Origin: Pseudo-nitzschia pungens
Lineage: Eukaryota > Bacillariophyta > Bacillariophyceae > Bacillariales > Bacillariaceae
Assembly (NCBI GenBank): GCA_037355855.1
Contig: CM074769.1
Span: forward strand, 682,001-746,000
Length of the DNA stretch: 64,000 nucleotides
Direction: 5' to 3'
The notes beneath the pieces were generated by a model. It made no database searches and was not told where the DNA came from. It saw only the letters and a list, made by a program, of their open reading frames with translations. Made by a program: the position numbers and the translations under genes. Positions 1 through 12,300 of this stretch are shown piece by piece. Each line of letters begins with the position of its first letter. Within the stretch, counting starts at the first letter, position 1.

Positions 1-176
1 TTGATTGATCGCTGCGGTCCGTTCCGATCCGTCTGGCACCGCAACGCAACGCACCTCGGTTGGCTACCGCACGCGCAGTCGCGAAAGCGCAGCGAACGCA
101 ATCCATTAGTTACACGCACCGGACCTCACCGGACCTAACCTCGAAGCACAGCCCGTGGTCGAAGTAGCGCTTCGTC

Positions 177-3100
177 ATGCTTTCGTCCCAGCGATCCATC
201 GCCGCCAGCAACGCGGTGATCGAGCAATCCGGGCGGATCCTAACGGCAAAGTACCTCAAAAAGGCAACCAGCAAGGTGAGTGAAGCGAAGCGAAGCGAAG
301 CGAGGGGAATGGATGCAGCAACGAATCGAATGCCCGATCGAGGCATCGAGGAGGAGTCGTGGAGATTACGGCGCTTTCGGGCTGGATTGCAATTCAGTAG
401 TGCGGTGCAGTGCAGTAGTGCAGTGCGGTGCATTCTTCCCACGGTTGCAATGCATGCATTGCCTTTTGTTCCGCCTCGACCTTGTGCATGGTGCAATCAT
501 CGTCCGATGTTTCTCGCTGTCTCACTCCCGCCGTTGTTTTTGCAACGCCAATTGGTCTGACTCTTGGATTCTTTGGATTCTTTGGATTGGATTGGATTTG
601 TCTTTCCACCAACGCATTCTTGCATGCATGCATCTCTGTTCTTGTCGTTGAACTTCGCATCCCGTGTGTGGTTTCCAAACACAATGCAATGCAACACAAC
701 CACCGTACCGTATGCTGGTATGGCATGAAATTGTATGGTATTGGTGGTGCCACTCCACTCCTCCAAACGAAACCGTCCGCAACACACTACATTGCGAACG
801 CACAATCTCGATCTCGCATTCCGAATCACACCGCATTCTGCAAACGCAATTTATACCAATCACCAATCACTCATTACTGAATACAATGTCAATTGTATCA
901 TTCGCAATACCCAACAAAACAATCCGCAATTCACAATACGCAATACAAAATACGCAATACGCAATCCGCAATACCCAATACGCAATACAAAATACAAAAT
1001 ACGCAATATACAACACTAACAATCCTCAAAACAAAATGCACAATACGCAATACGCTATGCAAAACACTAACAATACACAATCCACAATCCACAACACCGC
1101 GCAATCCGCAATCCGCAACGCGCAGAAGGACCTCGCGCTCCGCCTCCGGACGATCCTCCGCTGCCTCCGGGAGGACGAATCCGTCGAGCCCGACGACCCG
1201 GTCCGCTTCCCCGGCCTGGCGGCCCTCTGCCACGCCCTCACCCACCTCGTCAACCACCGCGACAAGGAGGTCCGGCTCTACACGGTGGCCGCCTGCATGG
1301 AACTCTTTTGCGTCTACGCCCCCGAGGCGCCCTGGAACGAGGAGGAGACCCTCGACATTTTTAAGCAGACGATCCGGCAGCTGGCCAATCTGGGGCACAG
1401 CCGCTGCGGCGGCGGCGGCGGAGTTGCTGCTGGCGGCGGCGGGGGAGACGGCGCCCACTTTCACCAGTACTACCGCATTCTCGAGCTGCTGGCGGAGGTC
1501 AAGATTGCCGTTCTGCTGGTGGATCTCTCCAAGAAAAACGGGAACGACCAGCAGCGGCGACGCGGAACACGATCACCGCAAAGGGAGAGACGACAGGGGC
1601 AGCGGCAGCAGCAGCAGCAATAGTAGCAGCAGCGACAATAGTGATGACGACGATGATGATGATGACGACGACGACGACGATGCCACAAATACCAGCGACA
1701 GCAATGGCCACCCCCAACGCAAGCCGAACGCCACCAGCGGAGGCCGGAGACGTTCCAGCCGAGTCTTGGCTGCCACAAACTCCAAGAACAACACCAACAC
1801 CAACAACAAGATCAATAACAACAACAAGATCAAGAACAAGAACAGCATCAACACGGAAGCCCTCCAGGTGCTGTCGGAACTCTTTCGGACCCTGCTGCAA
1901 TCGGTCCGGAACCAGCATCCCCCGGAACTATTGGACTACTGCCAGAAAACCCTGACCTCGTGCATCGAGGAATTCTTCGAATCGACCATCCTGCCGATTC
2001 CCATACTCGACGAGCTCCTGGTCTGCATCGGGCAGGGCCCGAGGGTACTGGTTCCGCAGCAGCAGCAGCAGCAGCAAACTCGGCAACCGCCACAAAATCA
2101 ACAGCGGCAACCGCCCCAGCGGACCCGGGGACGGTCCGGGGCCGCCCCTTCCGCGAAGGGAGTCGTCTACGTCCAGCAGAGCAACCCGTCGTACATGGTG
2201 GCGTCGGCGGTCGTCCGGGCCAGCGTCGATCGACTCTCCACGCCCATTGCTAGCCTCCTCAACGGACTGATCAATTCCGATCCCCGCTCCGTCGGGGCCT
2301 CGATCCTTTCCAACCACGCCTGCCAGGACGACCACGACGGTGGGAACGACAACAACGACAACGACAACGACAACAAGAACGACAAGTTCAACGACAAGGA
2401 CAACGACGATGCTTCTTTCATTCCCGAATCGGTCCTGGAACTGGCCAGGAACCTGGGCCGGCCCCGGAGGCAGCAACAGGACGCCTTCGAGACGGTCTAC
2501 GGCGTCATTCTCGAGCTCCAGCGCGTCGCCCCGGCCATTCTGACCACCGTCTTTGGGACCCTCGCCAGCCACACCGAATCTCCCGACGCTTCCCAGCGAC
2601 TCCTGGTGGTCCAGACGCTCGGGAAATTGTTTGCCGGCGGCGGCGGCGGTAGCGCTTCCGGCGCGCTGTCGAGCGCTTCCGCGGGTGCTTCCGGCGGTGG
2701 CGCTTCCAGCGGCGCGATCGCGAGCGGCCTGGCGGTGGCGGACCGGTACGGCCCGTGCTTCCGCCAGTGGCTCAAGCGCAGCGGGGACCGCCGCCTCCCG
2801 ATCCGACGCGCGATGCTCCCCCATCTGCTGGCCCTGGCCCGGGCCGGGAGCGCGTTCCGGGCCGGGGATTCCGATCGGTTCCGAACGCAAACCCAAAACG
2901 AGCTGGCCGGGGAAGTCGAGGAGGCCCTCGCCCGGAGGCTCACCGCGGAACCCTCGTCGAAGTTCCGGGTCGAGGTCGTCCAGGGATTGTGCACGCTGTC
3001 CTACAACCACCGGAGGGTCCTCTCCCGGAACCTCCTTGGGCAGCTCGGGGAGCGGGTCCTGTCCAGGGACAGGGCGGAGCGCAAGGACGCCCTCACGGGA

Positions 3101-6100
3101 CTGGTGCAGCTCCACTTCAAGCACTACACCAAGCACCACCTGGCGACGGTTCTGGAGGGCGGGGACGACTGTCCCATCGAGTCGGTCCTGGAGGCCCTCG
3201 AGCGGTGCTGTCCCCGTGGCCTTCCGCCGGTGGTTGTCGGTGCCGGTGCAGCTGGTGCTGGTGCTAGTGCTGCTGGTGCCGCTGCCACTGCCACTGCTTC
3301 CGTGGCCAAGAGCTGCCTCGTGGCGACCCGGAGCCGGAACACCTCCGCGGCGGCAGCCTCTCCAAAACCAAAATCCAAATCCAAATCCCGGCGGAGGGGA
3401 CGATCGCGAAGGCGCGGAAACGAGGACTCGGACGACAGCGAAAGCGAAAGGCGACCACGAGGACGAGAGGGAGGACGAGGACGAGGACCGCCGCGGAAAC
3501 ATATTGACCAATAGCGGAAACAGCGAAACCGATATCGACGACTTTGCGTACTACCAGTGGATCCCCTGCGTCCTGTTCGAGTCCGCCAGCTACTCGGACG
3601 CGTCGGACGCCGACATGCACTCGCGGGTCGTCCAGCTGGTCGACGAATTGCTGATGGGGTGCTCCTCCCCGCACCCCGACAACAAGCGGCAGCTCACCTC
3701 GACCGGGAGGGCCACCGGAATGGCGATCGTCGTCGACGCGATCCGGAGGCAGTCCGGGCTGGCCTGGTACTGGATGGAAAAGCTCCAGTCGGTCCGGGCC
3801 AAGCTGCAGAACACCCTGCGCTCGTACCTCGAGGCGCGGGCGAGGATTCGAAGCCACAGCGTCGGTGCGTGCCGGTCCTGCGCACCGCAGAGCCAAAACG
3901 GAAGAGAATGAAATGAAACGGAATGGAATATAATATAATGATCGAATGCCGGATTTGCAATTTGCTTACGTTTTTTTTGTTTTGTTTTTGTTTCGTTTTT
4001 GATGTCAAACTCAAATCTCGTTTCGCTGACAGGATCGGAGGAGTACTTTGCGGCGGATGCCAAGGCCAAGGACCTGCTGGAAATTGTGGCCTCCATGATC
4101 CCCCAACCCAGCGGCGCTTCCCCGGCTCCGGGAGAACGACATCCCGTCCTGGACAAGTTCCATTCCATCAAGGACAAGCACATTTTTCGGATACTGGGCA
4201 CCATCACCAATCCGAGTCACTCCGCCAAGTCGCGCGCACGGGCTCTCGACGACCTGCCCAAGAGGGTGAGGGCAACGGCTGGGGACGCCGTTTCCGCCTG
4301 GGTCAAATCGCTCGCCAAGCGGTGCGCCATGGGAGATTTCATCAATCTCGACGTGATTCATCACTGCGTGCTGCTGGCGCAAGAATGCTTCCACGAGGGG
4401 GAGCTGGAGGCCACCCACAAATTCTTGGTGTGCGTGCAGCTGGCGGTCGAGTCCTTCCCGTCTCTGTGTGCGTCGGGAGAAGTCTTTGAGAATCTCAGCG
4501 AGCTGTTCCGGGATTGCAACGGCTCGTCGACCTCCCGAAACAAGGACTCGGAGGAAGCCGCCATTCTGACCGCGCTCAGCGCCATTCTGGCCTGCGTTGC
4601 ACCGTATCGCGACGCCGGAGACGATTCGGCCGCGCTCGAGGAAGACCTGCACAAGAAACTCGTGACCCTTTGTCAAAACGGCACGCCGGAACAAGCTCGG
4701 CACTCGGTAGCAACCATCGTATCACTCCTGAAACCAAAGAAAAGCGAGGCGTCGAGCCGGGACCAAACGGACGTCTTTTTGCCGCTGCTCCAAACCCTTG
4801 CCACTCCCTCCCGGTTGGCAATAGCTTCGACCGGATCGTCCACAAAGCTCGTGTGCGTGTTGGCAGCCCTTGCGGAGTTGGCAGAAAACGCACCAACGAT
4901 GTTTGAATCGTCTGCTCGGGGAATGAAAGCTCTCAAGTTTGCCCTCGAACGGGTGCTGATGGGCCGCGCCCATGTAACGAAGAGCAGTGGGGACGAAGAT
5001 GATGACGACGACGACGACTCCTCCTCCAATTCAAGCGACGATAACGAGGACGACTACGATGAGGAAGCGGAGGCAACAAAAACACCAAAGCGGGGTCGAA
5101 AGCGCGGGAAATCGGGCGACACCCACAGTCACCTCAGTCCCACTGCTACCGGCACGAGTCTGGTGGAAGACGAAAATTTGTCGGTTCCGTGCCGCACTCT
5201 CTGCGCCGCAATGGAACTACTGTCGACGTTCATTCGATCCAGCGTTTTCGCGGCAAAGAATTCTCGTTCGATCTTGTCGGAAACAACACGGGACATCATT
5301 GAGCAAGTGTTCGACGTTTTCTCACGGATACTCCGGGACGAAGGAATGCCGCCATCGTCACGGGATCGCAAAACGTGCAGTCTTCGTCAGGACAGAGCCG
5401 CGTTGCGGCAGTGTGCTGCAATTCATCTCTTTCGTTTGTGCGATACTCGCCTCGGTCTCGACCAGAAATTTCTGACGACGCAGAGATGGCACACGCTGGC
5501 AGGAAGCTTGCTAGATGACGAGCCCGTCGTGAGAAAAGCCGTGATGGGGGAACTCGGTTTGATGATCACGGGCAATGGAAAATATTCCACCGTGATGGGA
5601 ATGGGTGCCATGGCACCCCGGTTGCGCTTCGTTGCCATGGCGGTCTTTTGTATCGACGGAAGTCAGGGCTCGCATTCCAGGGCTAACGGGAATGCGGCAA
5701 ACATCGGAAAGGCCATTCACAACCAGAAAGGGAACATTGCTGGTTGCATCGGCTTCCTAAGAAAAGTTTACGAGTCTAATGCTGTACAGTGCAGAGCTCA
5801 GGGGCCGGAAGCCGAGAAACACTTCGAAACATTTACAAAGCTTACCGTCATGCCGGAATATGCTGTACCCTACGCATTTCATCTCCTGGCGTGTCGACTC
5901 GAAACACCTTCGACGGGATTGGGCGGGGGAAAATCTAGAAAGGCCAAGGGCGACGAAGATTACGAGGTTGACGAAAGTGGGCAAAGAGTCCTTCGAAAAC
6001 GTTTGAAAGCTCTGTACGATCCACTTGTTCTCCAGCTTGGGTCTTCTGCTGACAACATCAGCTTCCTCCTCCGCATGGCTGAAATGTTGGCAAAATTGTT

Positions 6101-7751
6101 CGAGCCTGTTGGCTGCACACCTAGCGCCTCGGGAAATGGCAGTAGTGCAAGGGACCGAGATAAATTGAAAAACATTTGTGCTACGGCACGAGAGGTCTTG
6201 TTGTCGTATGTAAAGACGGATGCGAATCTAGACACCCACCCCGGTGCAATACGGATGCCCGGGAATCTATTTCGTAGACGAGAAATTCGCAAAAGAAAAA
6301 CGAAAGAATCCTCGTCTGCAACAGATACCTCTCCAATTCTTGACATGATGATAAACACGGAAGACGGCGTTCGCGAAGATCAAAATGACGTTGAAACATT
6401 GGTGAGAGAAAAGTCCACTAGCTCCAAAGTGAAAGACAACCATGCCATCGGCGACAGGTTGAAGGAAGACAATCAAGAATCGAGTTCTGTACGACGATCG
6501 ACTAGATCTGATAAAAGAAACGATGACAGCAACTCGAAAATCTCCGCTCACACTGATGAAATGTCAGGAAATGCTGATAAAACACATGGGGATGGTGAAG
6601 GCCAGGGAAGAGGTCGAATTCCACTTCGTCGATCAACCAGAACACGATCTACCGCTTCTTCTAGAAATCACGAAGAAAGCGAGTCGAAAACATTTTCTAG
6701 TCCAGAGGGAGCGTCAAGGAACAGCTATGACACCGATGAAAATACTGCAAGCCAGAGTTCTGGCCGAATTCCACTCCGAAGGTCGACGAGAACGCGATCT
6801 ACGGGTTCGTCTGAAAATGATGCCGATAGCGACTCGAAAATGTTTTTTAGCCCAGATGAAAAGTCAAGGGACGGAGAAGACACCAACGAAAATACTGAAA
6901 GCCAGAGTACCGACCGAATTCCACTTCGAAGATCTACCAGATCAACAAGATCAACCAAATTTGATGATCCAGGAGATTTGAAAACGCAAGATAGTGGCAC
7001 TGAAAATGAGAACGAATCCACCGGGAAGCGAAAGAGAGCTATTGATTCAAGCCAATCATCGAACGATGCATTGAGTACTGCAACTTCTGCGCACGACTAC
7101 ATGCATTCCCCAGGAGGTACGAGTACGAAATCATACAAAGGCTCAAACAAGAAGAGGCGATCTGAAGTTTCGTACGGAAGCCTTGCCAATAGCCGTGTCC
7201 ATTTTTCTCCCGAAGTTGATTTTGGAGGATTGTCTCCTATTAGTAGACGGAGCTCTCGGAACCATGCACGTGAGGATACATTACTGAGCTCTACCGAAAC
7301 AAAAACAAGAGGTTCTACACCTCCATCGTCACTACGGGACACAAAATTTTCGGCTACAGCTTCCATTGCTTTTGGGTCAACTCGATCCCCTGATACCAAA
7401 GCTTCCGAAAGTCCGACACCGGTTAGTCAATCAACCACAAACAATTCGGTTCCAGATTATTCGTCACAAAAGAGCGACGGAAAGACAAAGCCTCTCGGGG
7501 ACAAAAAAGTTGAGGTGTCACGGCCTCGACGAAAACACCCAAGTATAAAGCTTCGCGCTGATGATAAGGAAAATTCGACCGCAGCAAAGAAGAAAAAGGC
7601 AATTCCAAAGCAAATCAAAATCGTTCGGTCGAAACCAAGTCCAAAGGGAAAGGTCTCCAAGGCCATCAAGAAGAAGTCCCTAAAAAGCGTTGGTAAACGG
7701 GGAAAAAGCAAAAACTCCAAACCAATTGACTCTTTTGACTTTGAGGGCTAA
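177..7751 (+). CDS. PDS5: PDS5-like sister chromatid cohesion protein
   Basis: HEAT-repeat cohesin regulator that binds the SMC/kleisin ring in the nucleus. Seen: the KEVRLYTVAACMELF..YAPEAPW block typical of PDS5 (about 1258-1332), then HQYYRILELLAEVK. Further on are YMVASAVVRAS, an FRQWLKRSGDRRLPIR block (2758-2810) and IPCVLFESASYSDASDADM (3562-3618). Proposed exons: 177-275, 1126-3864, 4033-7751. The first intron (276-1125, GTGAGT...CAG, phase 0, 850 bp) is long and the first exon is the weakest part. The second (3865-4032, GTGCGT...CAG, phase 1) joins the frames exactly. Two +1 frame breaks remain, near 1530-1620 in a CAG/AGC-rich stretch and near 3430-3514 in an acidic linker. With both skipped the length is exactly 2,185 codons, longer than animal PDS5 (about 1,300-1,450 residues). 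The extra length is acidic linkers and a basic Ser/Arg tail with 50-residue repeats. Confidence 0.85.
905..1115. repeat. AATACGCAATAC-type tandem array in first PDS5 intron
   Basis: Degenerate short tandem repeat built on CAATAC / CAATCC / AAAATAC variants, filling the last 200 bp of the proposed intron up to its CAG acceptor at 1125. It keeps several frames open and so creates long spurious reading frames across the exon 2 boundary. A second short array, GAAGC repeats, lies just after the donor at about 283-305. Confidence 0.75.
6491..6960 (+). repeat. 150-bp coding repeat in the PDS5 tail (RIPLRRSTR units)
   Basis: CGAATTCCACT starts recur at 6615, 6765 and 6915, exactly 150 bp apart, each encoding RIPLRRSTR followed by an acidic/Ser segment. 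A degenerate earlier copy (RRSTRSDKR) begins near 6491. The basic RRSTR core in a Ser-rich setting could be a DNA- or chromatin-contacting or phospho-regulated tail; that is inference. Confidence 0.85.
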
Positions 7752-8508
7752 CTTGTAACCTGAACAATCGGATGTAATGTTCAACAATTGCTAATATTGT
7801 AGAGGTAGCTGCACTCTGTTGTACAAGTTTGAGGGAAAAAAATCAGGAGTATCTTTGCCACAGATTACGATACAGCTAAACATCAGGAAAAAGTCTGAGT
7901 CTTCAAACACTAGTTCTCACCAGGCATTAATCCTGGGTAAAGATACCAATCGCGCTCAAAGAGGCAAGGTCACGAGTTTTATTTTTGATATGCAAGAAGC
8001 TTGGGTTGTGAGCTGAAAAAACTCCGTTTTCGTCACCATGATAACTCAATAAAGGACCCGACCGACCTCATAAACTCAGGATCTACCTAGTTGTTTGGTA
8101 CTGCTGATAATACCCTCGCCATACATAATTTTAAATATAGATCTAGAAGACGTCCGAGTTGAGGATCGCGTGCAAAAAATGAACTGGTTGCCGAGTTGAG
8201 AGTATCAAAGCTTTTTAAAAAGTAACTTATTACATGTCCATGTAATCAGGAAAAGGACAAAGAACCGCGAGTGCGAAAGAGAAAGGGAAAAAACCAACGC
8301 GCGCGTTGGAGCATCGACATAAGTTCTACCCTTGTATCTCAGCAACTAAGGGGCGATTCCAGTGTTTCTTGAACGATCTAAACCGTCTTATCAAGCGCTA
8401 CACGGCTTATAAATTGAGCATCATTTCGTTCAGTGGCCTTGGATGTACGAACTGCGAAAGAAATACTACTACCGGATTGATCGAAAAAAATGGCGATGGA
8501 AAGTTGAA
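7752..8508. other. Intergenic, 3' of PDS5
   Basis: AT-rich spacer after the PDS5 stop. Short frames at 7819-8016 and 8306-8508 show no recognisable protein. No tRNA or repeat seen. Confidence 0.5.
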
Positions 8509-9277
8509 CAAAGAGCAACAGCGTCCCAGCTATTGGATCTGTTATCAACGAATTGCCACCACCCTCCTGCCGTCGAACACATGCTGCTGCTACGATGCTG
8601 CTCCATGCTTTAGAGTTCAATCCTTCATATACAGCAGCAGATGCCATGAAAGCGGTTTGTTTCACAGAAGTGCAATGCAAAAATCCCGTCCTCCAGCACC
8701 GTGTTCATCGACAAAAGGAGAAGATACTGGAAGAGAGGGTACCTCTGGTAATCGCGTTGTCAACTCCTCGATCTTCGGGTTCGCCATTAACGGAGCCCGT
8801 TGATGCGAACCCTGTTCCTACAACGAAAGCAATCGCTGCCAGTACAGGGAAAGAAAACAATACCGGTGTAAGTGAAGGCATTGATGCATTCTATCACAAA
8901 GATTAAGTCGATCGAAGAAGCGTTGCAGCAGTCGCTCGCTGCTACAGTAAGCGACGTATCAGCTACTGCAGCGAAGAAGATGCGACAAACGAACGCCGAA
9001 GTGCTGTCTCGCCGTGCTGAGAAGGAGGAGGAGCGGTTACGAAATCAACGATCGTTTCTTGCGGCCCGCGATGTGGTCCAGGAGCAACATATGTTGCTAC
9101 CGAACGAACATTTCTCGCAGAAGTGCATTTGCGACCTCATACCCTGAAGTGTCGAAGACTGCAATTCGAAACTACGAAATGTTTGGAAGCAAAACATTCG
9201 GCAAGTTGCACATACACGTACAGATTGCTAGTTCTGATTTTCAATCCTTGTATTATTCGCAGTTACAGGAAGATTAA
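8509..9277 (+). pseudogene. Broken reading frames of an unrecognised protein
   Basis: Three overlapping frames read as one protein if one base is skipped twice. The first (8509-8904) contains SYTAADAMKAV and CKNPVLQHRV. It ends in GAT-TAA, after which +1 gives KSIEEALQQSLAAT. The second (to 9145) is Glu/Arg/Gln-rich and probably a helical coiled coil (RAEKEEERLRNQRSF). It ends CCC-TGA, after which +1 gives EVSKTAIRNYEMF up to the stop at 9277. No ATG follows the upstream stop until 8590, so the 5' end may be missing. The look (short basic N-terminal helix region, then coiled coil) would fit a degraded transposase-type gene, but no catalytic motif is visible. It could equally be a normal gene with sequence errors. 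Confidence 0.4.
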
Positions 9278-9339
9278 ACAACTTTGAAGTTGCAATGACA
9301 ACGGTTCCACTGAAACTCGTTCGGTTTCTTGATGATCAC

Positions 9340-12300
9340 TCAATTATCAGCATCAACACATATGGCTGGACGGGAAATCTTGATTGCGCCATCAAACTCA
9401 CACTCGCAATCGCAGCCACTTACGGGGCATACTTTTTGGCTTGAGAACCAACCGATGATATGATGAGCATGTCCTCCGTGGCGACACCTATGAGAGCAAC
9501 AGAAGTGAAAGCATCATGTTGTTAGTTAACAGTCACCAGATAGAATCGATCGTGGAGATTTGCGAAGTCTTTGATGATCTAAAGGCAGGATAAGAACTCA
9601 CCTCATGCACCAGGTATACCATTCGGAAAAATTCATCGAAGAGAGTGAAGACAGATCATCAGACGACGGCAAATTTTTTCCCCCGCCACGTGGCCCTTGT
9701 CTTGACCTTGTCAATTCCATGTACGGATTGAGACTTCCCATGGAAAGCAAGCAAATCGAACATCGCGGAAGAGGTTTTCGACACTGGGCGCAACAATTCA
9801 GCATAGGTTGCATCTTCGAAAGCCATTGATTTGTGATTCCTTCTTGCTTTTTTAGGGAAAGTGGTGCAGAACAATAGTTACATCTTGCTTCTAGCTGTGC
9901 AGGAATGCGTGGAAGTATGTCTGGATCGGGAGGCCGTGGACTTTGTCGGGCCCGAGGATTCGGCATGCGTCTCTGGTAGCCTGTCCCTCCGTTGCGCGAC
10001 TTGAAACGACGCAATACATCAGCTCTATCAACGTCGAAGACTGCCCGACTCTGCCACATTTGCCACAAATTCAGCAATCCCCTGTAAGCCTCGACCCATT
10101 CAAAACAGATTTTTCGTTCAGATGCCCAGTCCGCCGGTAGAATTACTCGGCTTACTACTAGTGCTGCAGTCTGGACGTCTGTGTAACGGTCGACAAATGA
10201 TTGCAAAATTTTTATACCGGGTTTCGACAGCCCTGTGATAGATAGGCCCTCCAAATCGCCTTGTTGTCGGCAAGTCTCGACGCATCTTAATAGATATGTG
10301 GTCAGTTCTCCCTTCTCGAGAAATCGACAAGCGAATGCGACGCGATCGCACAAACTTAAATGAGAATTATCTAATACGTTGAGAAGACTTTCGATTGTTC
10401 CTGCATTCATAAGGAACTCGCAAAGACCGCGAAGATATGCTACCCTCGTATTGTGCTTTGCTCTAGTCGATGACAAGTCCTTTCTCTGTAGCAAACTCGC
10501 ACATGCCCTCCTCCACACACCACGTTGAGACTCTGTTTTGCCCCCAAACCCTGCTATGCACATGGATATCAAGTCCAAAGTCTCCGCGTATTGTGTGTTC
10601 ACTGGAAACGAGAAAGAAATCTCGCCCTCCTGTGTCTGCCTTCGTATTGCCTCAGATGCGCGTTCCAATGCTTCAACAGCGGCGCCAACATCTTCGTGCC
10701 AGACCGCTAGAGCTGCAGATCTCTCATACTCACCCAGTGCCTCACATTCCGCCATCACAATACTTAAATCGAACTTCCCCGCCCAACCGCATGATGAAAG
10801 GGCTGAACGTCTTGCGGCACTGTCGTAAACATTACATGACAAAATCTCCGAGAACACTGTTTGCTCCTCCGGCACACTGAGTTTTCCTTCCCTTCTTTGG
10901 GCAGTCAGTAGCTGCATCACCCCTGCATTCGATATTTCCCTGGTCACTCTTAATTCATCATCCGTGTCATCAACCTCTTGAAACGAAAGCGACTCGACTC
11001 GTTCAATCCATCCCCACAATCTTAGCAATCCACGATTGCTGTATTTTGGCGAGACGGAGACTCTCACCGAGTTTTCTTCGTGGTCGGAATTCTCTTCCAC
11101 AAGTGTTTCTCTTGACATCAACTTAATGTTTACTTCTGGGCTCATAGAGTATGGATTGGATTGAAGGCACCTAGCACGTCTCATCATGGTTGCAGAAATA
11201 TCCTCTTCTTCGTAAACTTTCGTCATTTGACCTCTTTCGATAATTTTTTCCATAGCTGATGGACCTTCACCTGAAGTACCCATAAACAGATGGGGGCCCA
11301 GCGCGTGAAATAGTCGACCATCACGGTGTGAAATAGCAAGGGGTGCATTCGTACCTTTCGAAATGTCCTCGATGGTTTGGTCTTCCAACACAGCCAGCAT
11401 GCGTTGAGGATACAACAGGGACAACAATCTATCCGAGTTATCCTTCGTCGTTCTGCCGTCTTTCTTCTCGATGGCATCAGGAGGTCCACTGCCAATACTG
11501 TTGCCGATAGAATTTGTGGAGTTTTTTCTGATGTGACCATTAGGTTCACTCCCTTCCTTGCCACGGTATAAAGCGATTGCTTTGATTGCTTTGCCAGCCT
11601 TGCCGACGCGGTTTACCCGCACCAAACTTGGACGAGCACCAGAGTTCGTATCATACTCCTGTACCGATTCACCTGTAGCGATTGAAAGCATACCAGGTTC
11701 CAGTATGCTCCATTGAATGGCCTCGGCCTTGACTTGCTGCATACGTTGAGTAGCTATGGAAGTCGTCATAGATGCAGTGCTGTTGCCAGTGTTGTGGCTG
11801 TCACTGTTGGTGAGCTTGATTTCACTCACTACGGAATCCATTCGACGAATATCAAACAACTTTACGGGTTCGCCCACAGATCTACAAAATGTCGCCATTA
11901 GATGCGCCCGGTGGGGATCAACCTCGATGCCGTGAACCCCCGATTCGTGTGCGTATGCAGAAAGGGGAGGAAGTTTGTTGTTGTTGTTTGTGGACAGGCG
12001 CAAATCGTACAATTGAATGGTTCTTTGCTGGCCTCCGATGGCTAGGGTCTGCCCGTCCATCATCCAGGCAAGGGAAGCAACCGGGCTATTGTAAGCAAAT
12101 TTGGAAAGCGGTGTATTCTTCTTGCCTTCGACAATGTCAAAGATGAAGCAACAATAATCCCGGTCGCTTCCTCCGGAACGCATACTTATCCCCCCGCTGC
12201 GCCGATGCAGTTGGTGGTGCTGGTTTGAATGACTAGCATTCCCCGATGAAGCTGCATTTGAACCTACGAATCCAATCGCCACGTGGTTCGTTTGAATCGA

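Noticed and set aside
1623..1695. Short intron in PDS5 to bridge the first frame break
   Set aside because: The GTAGCA donor overlaps a stop in a repeat and would remove an acidic coding tract; no GT-AG pair nearer the conserved block gives the right length.
1928..3511. 527-codon antisense frame under PDS5
   Set aside because: High GC third positions on the sense strand leave the antisense open. PDS5 motifs are on the + strand.
8868..9147. Programmed +1 shifting strictly at stop codons as the general rule
   Set aside because: Joins look smooth at several stops, but this is partly automatic. In the repeat gene and at 39255 the true frame is preserved well before the stop, so the shift point is not the stop.
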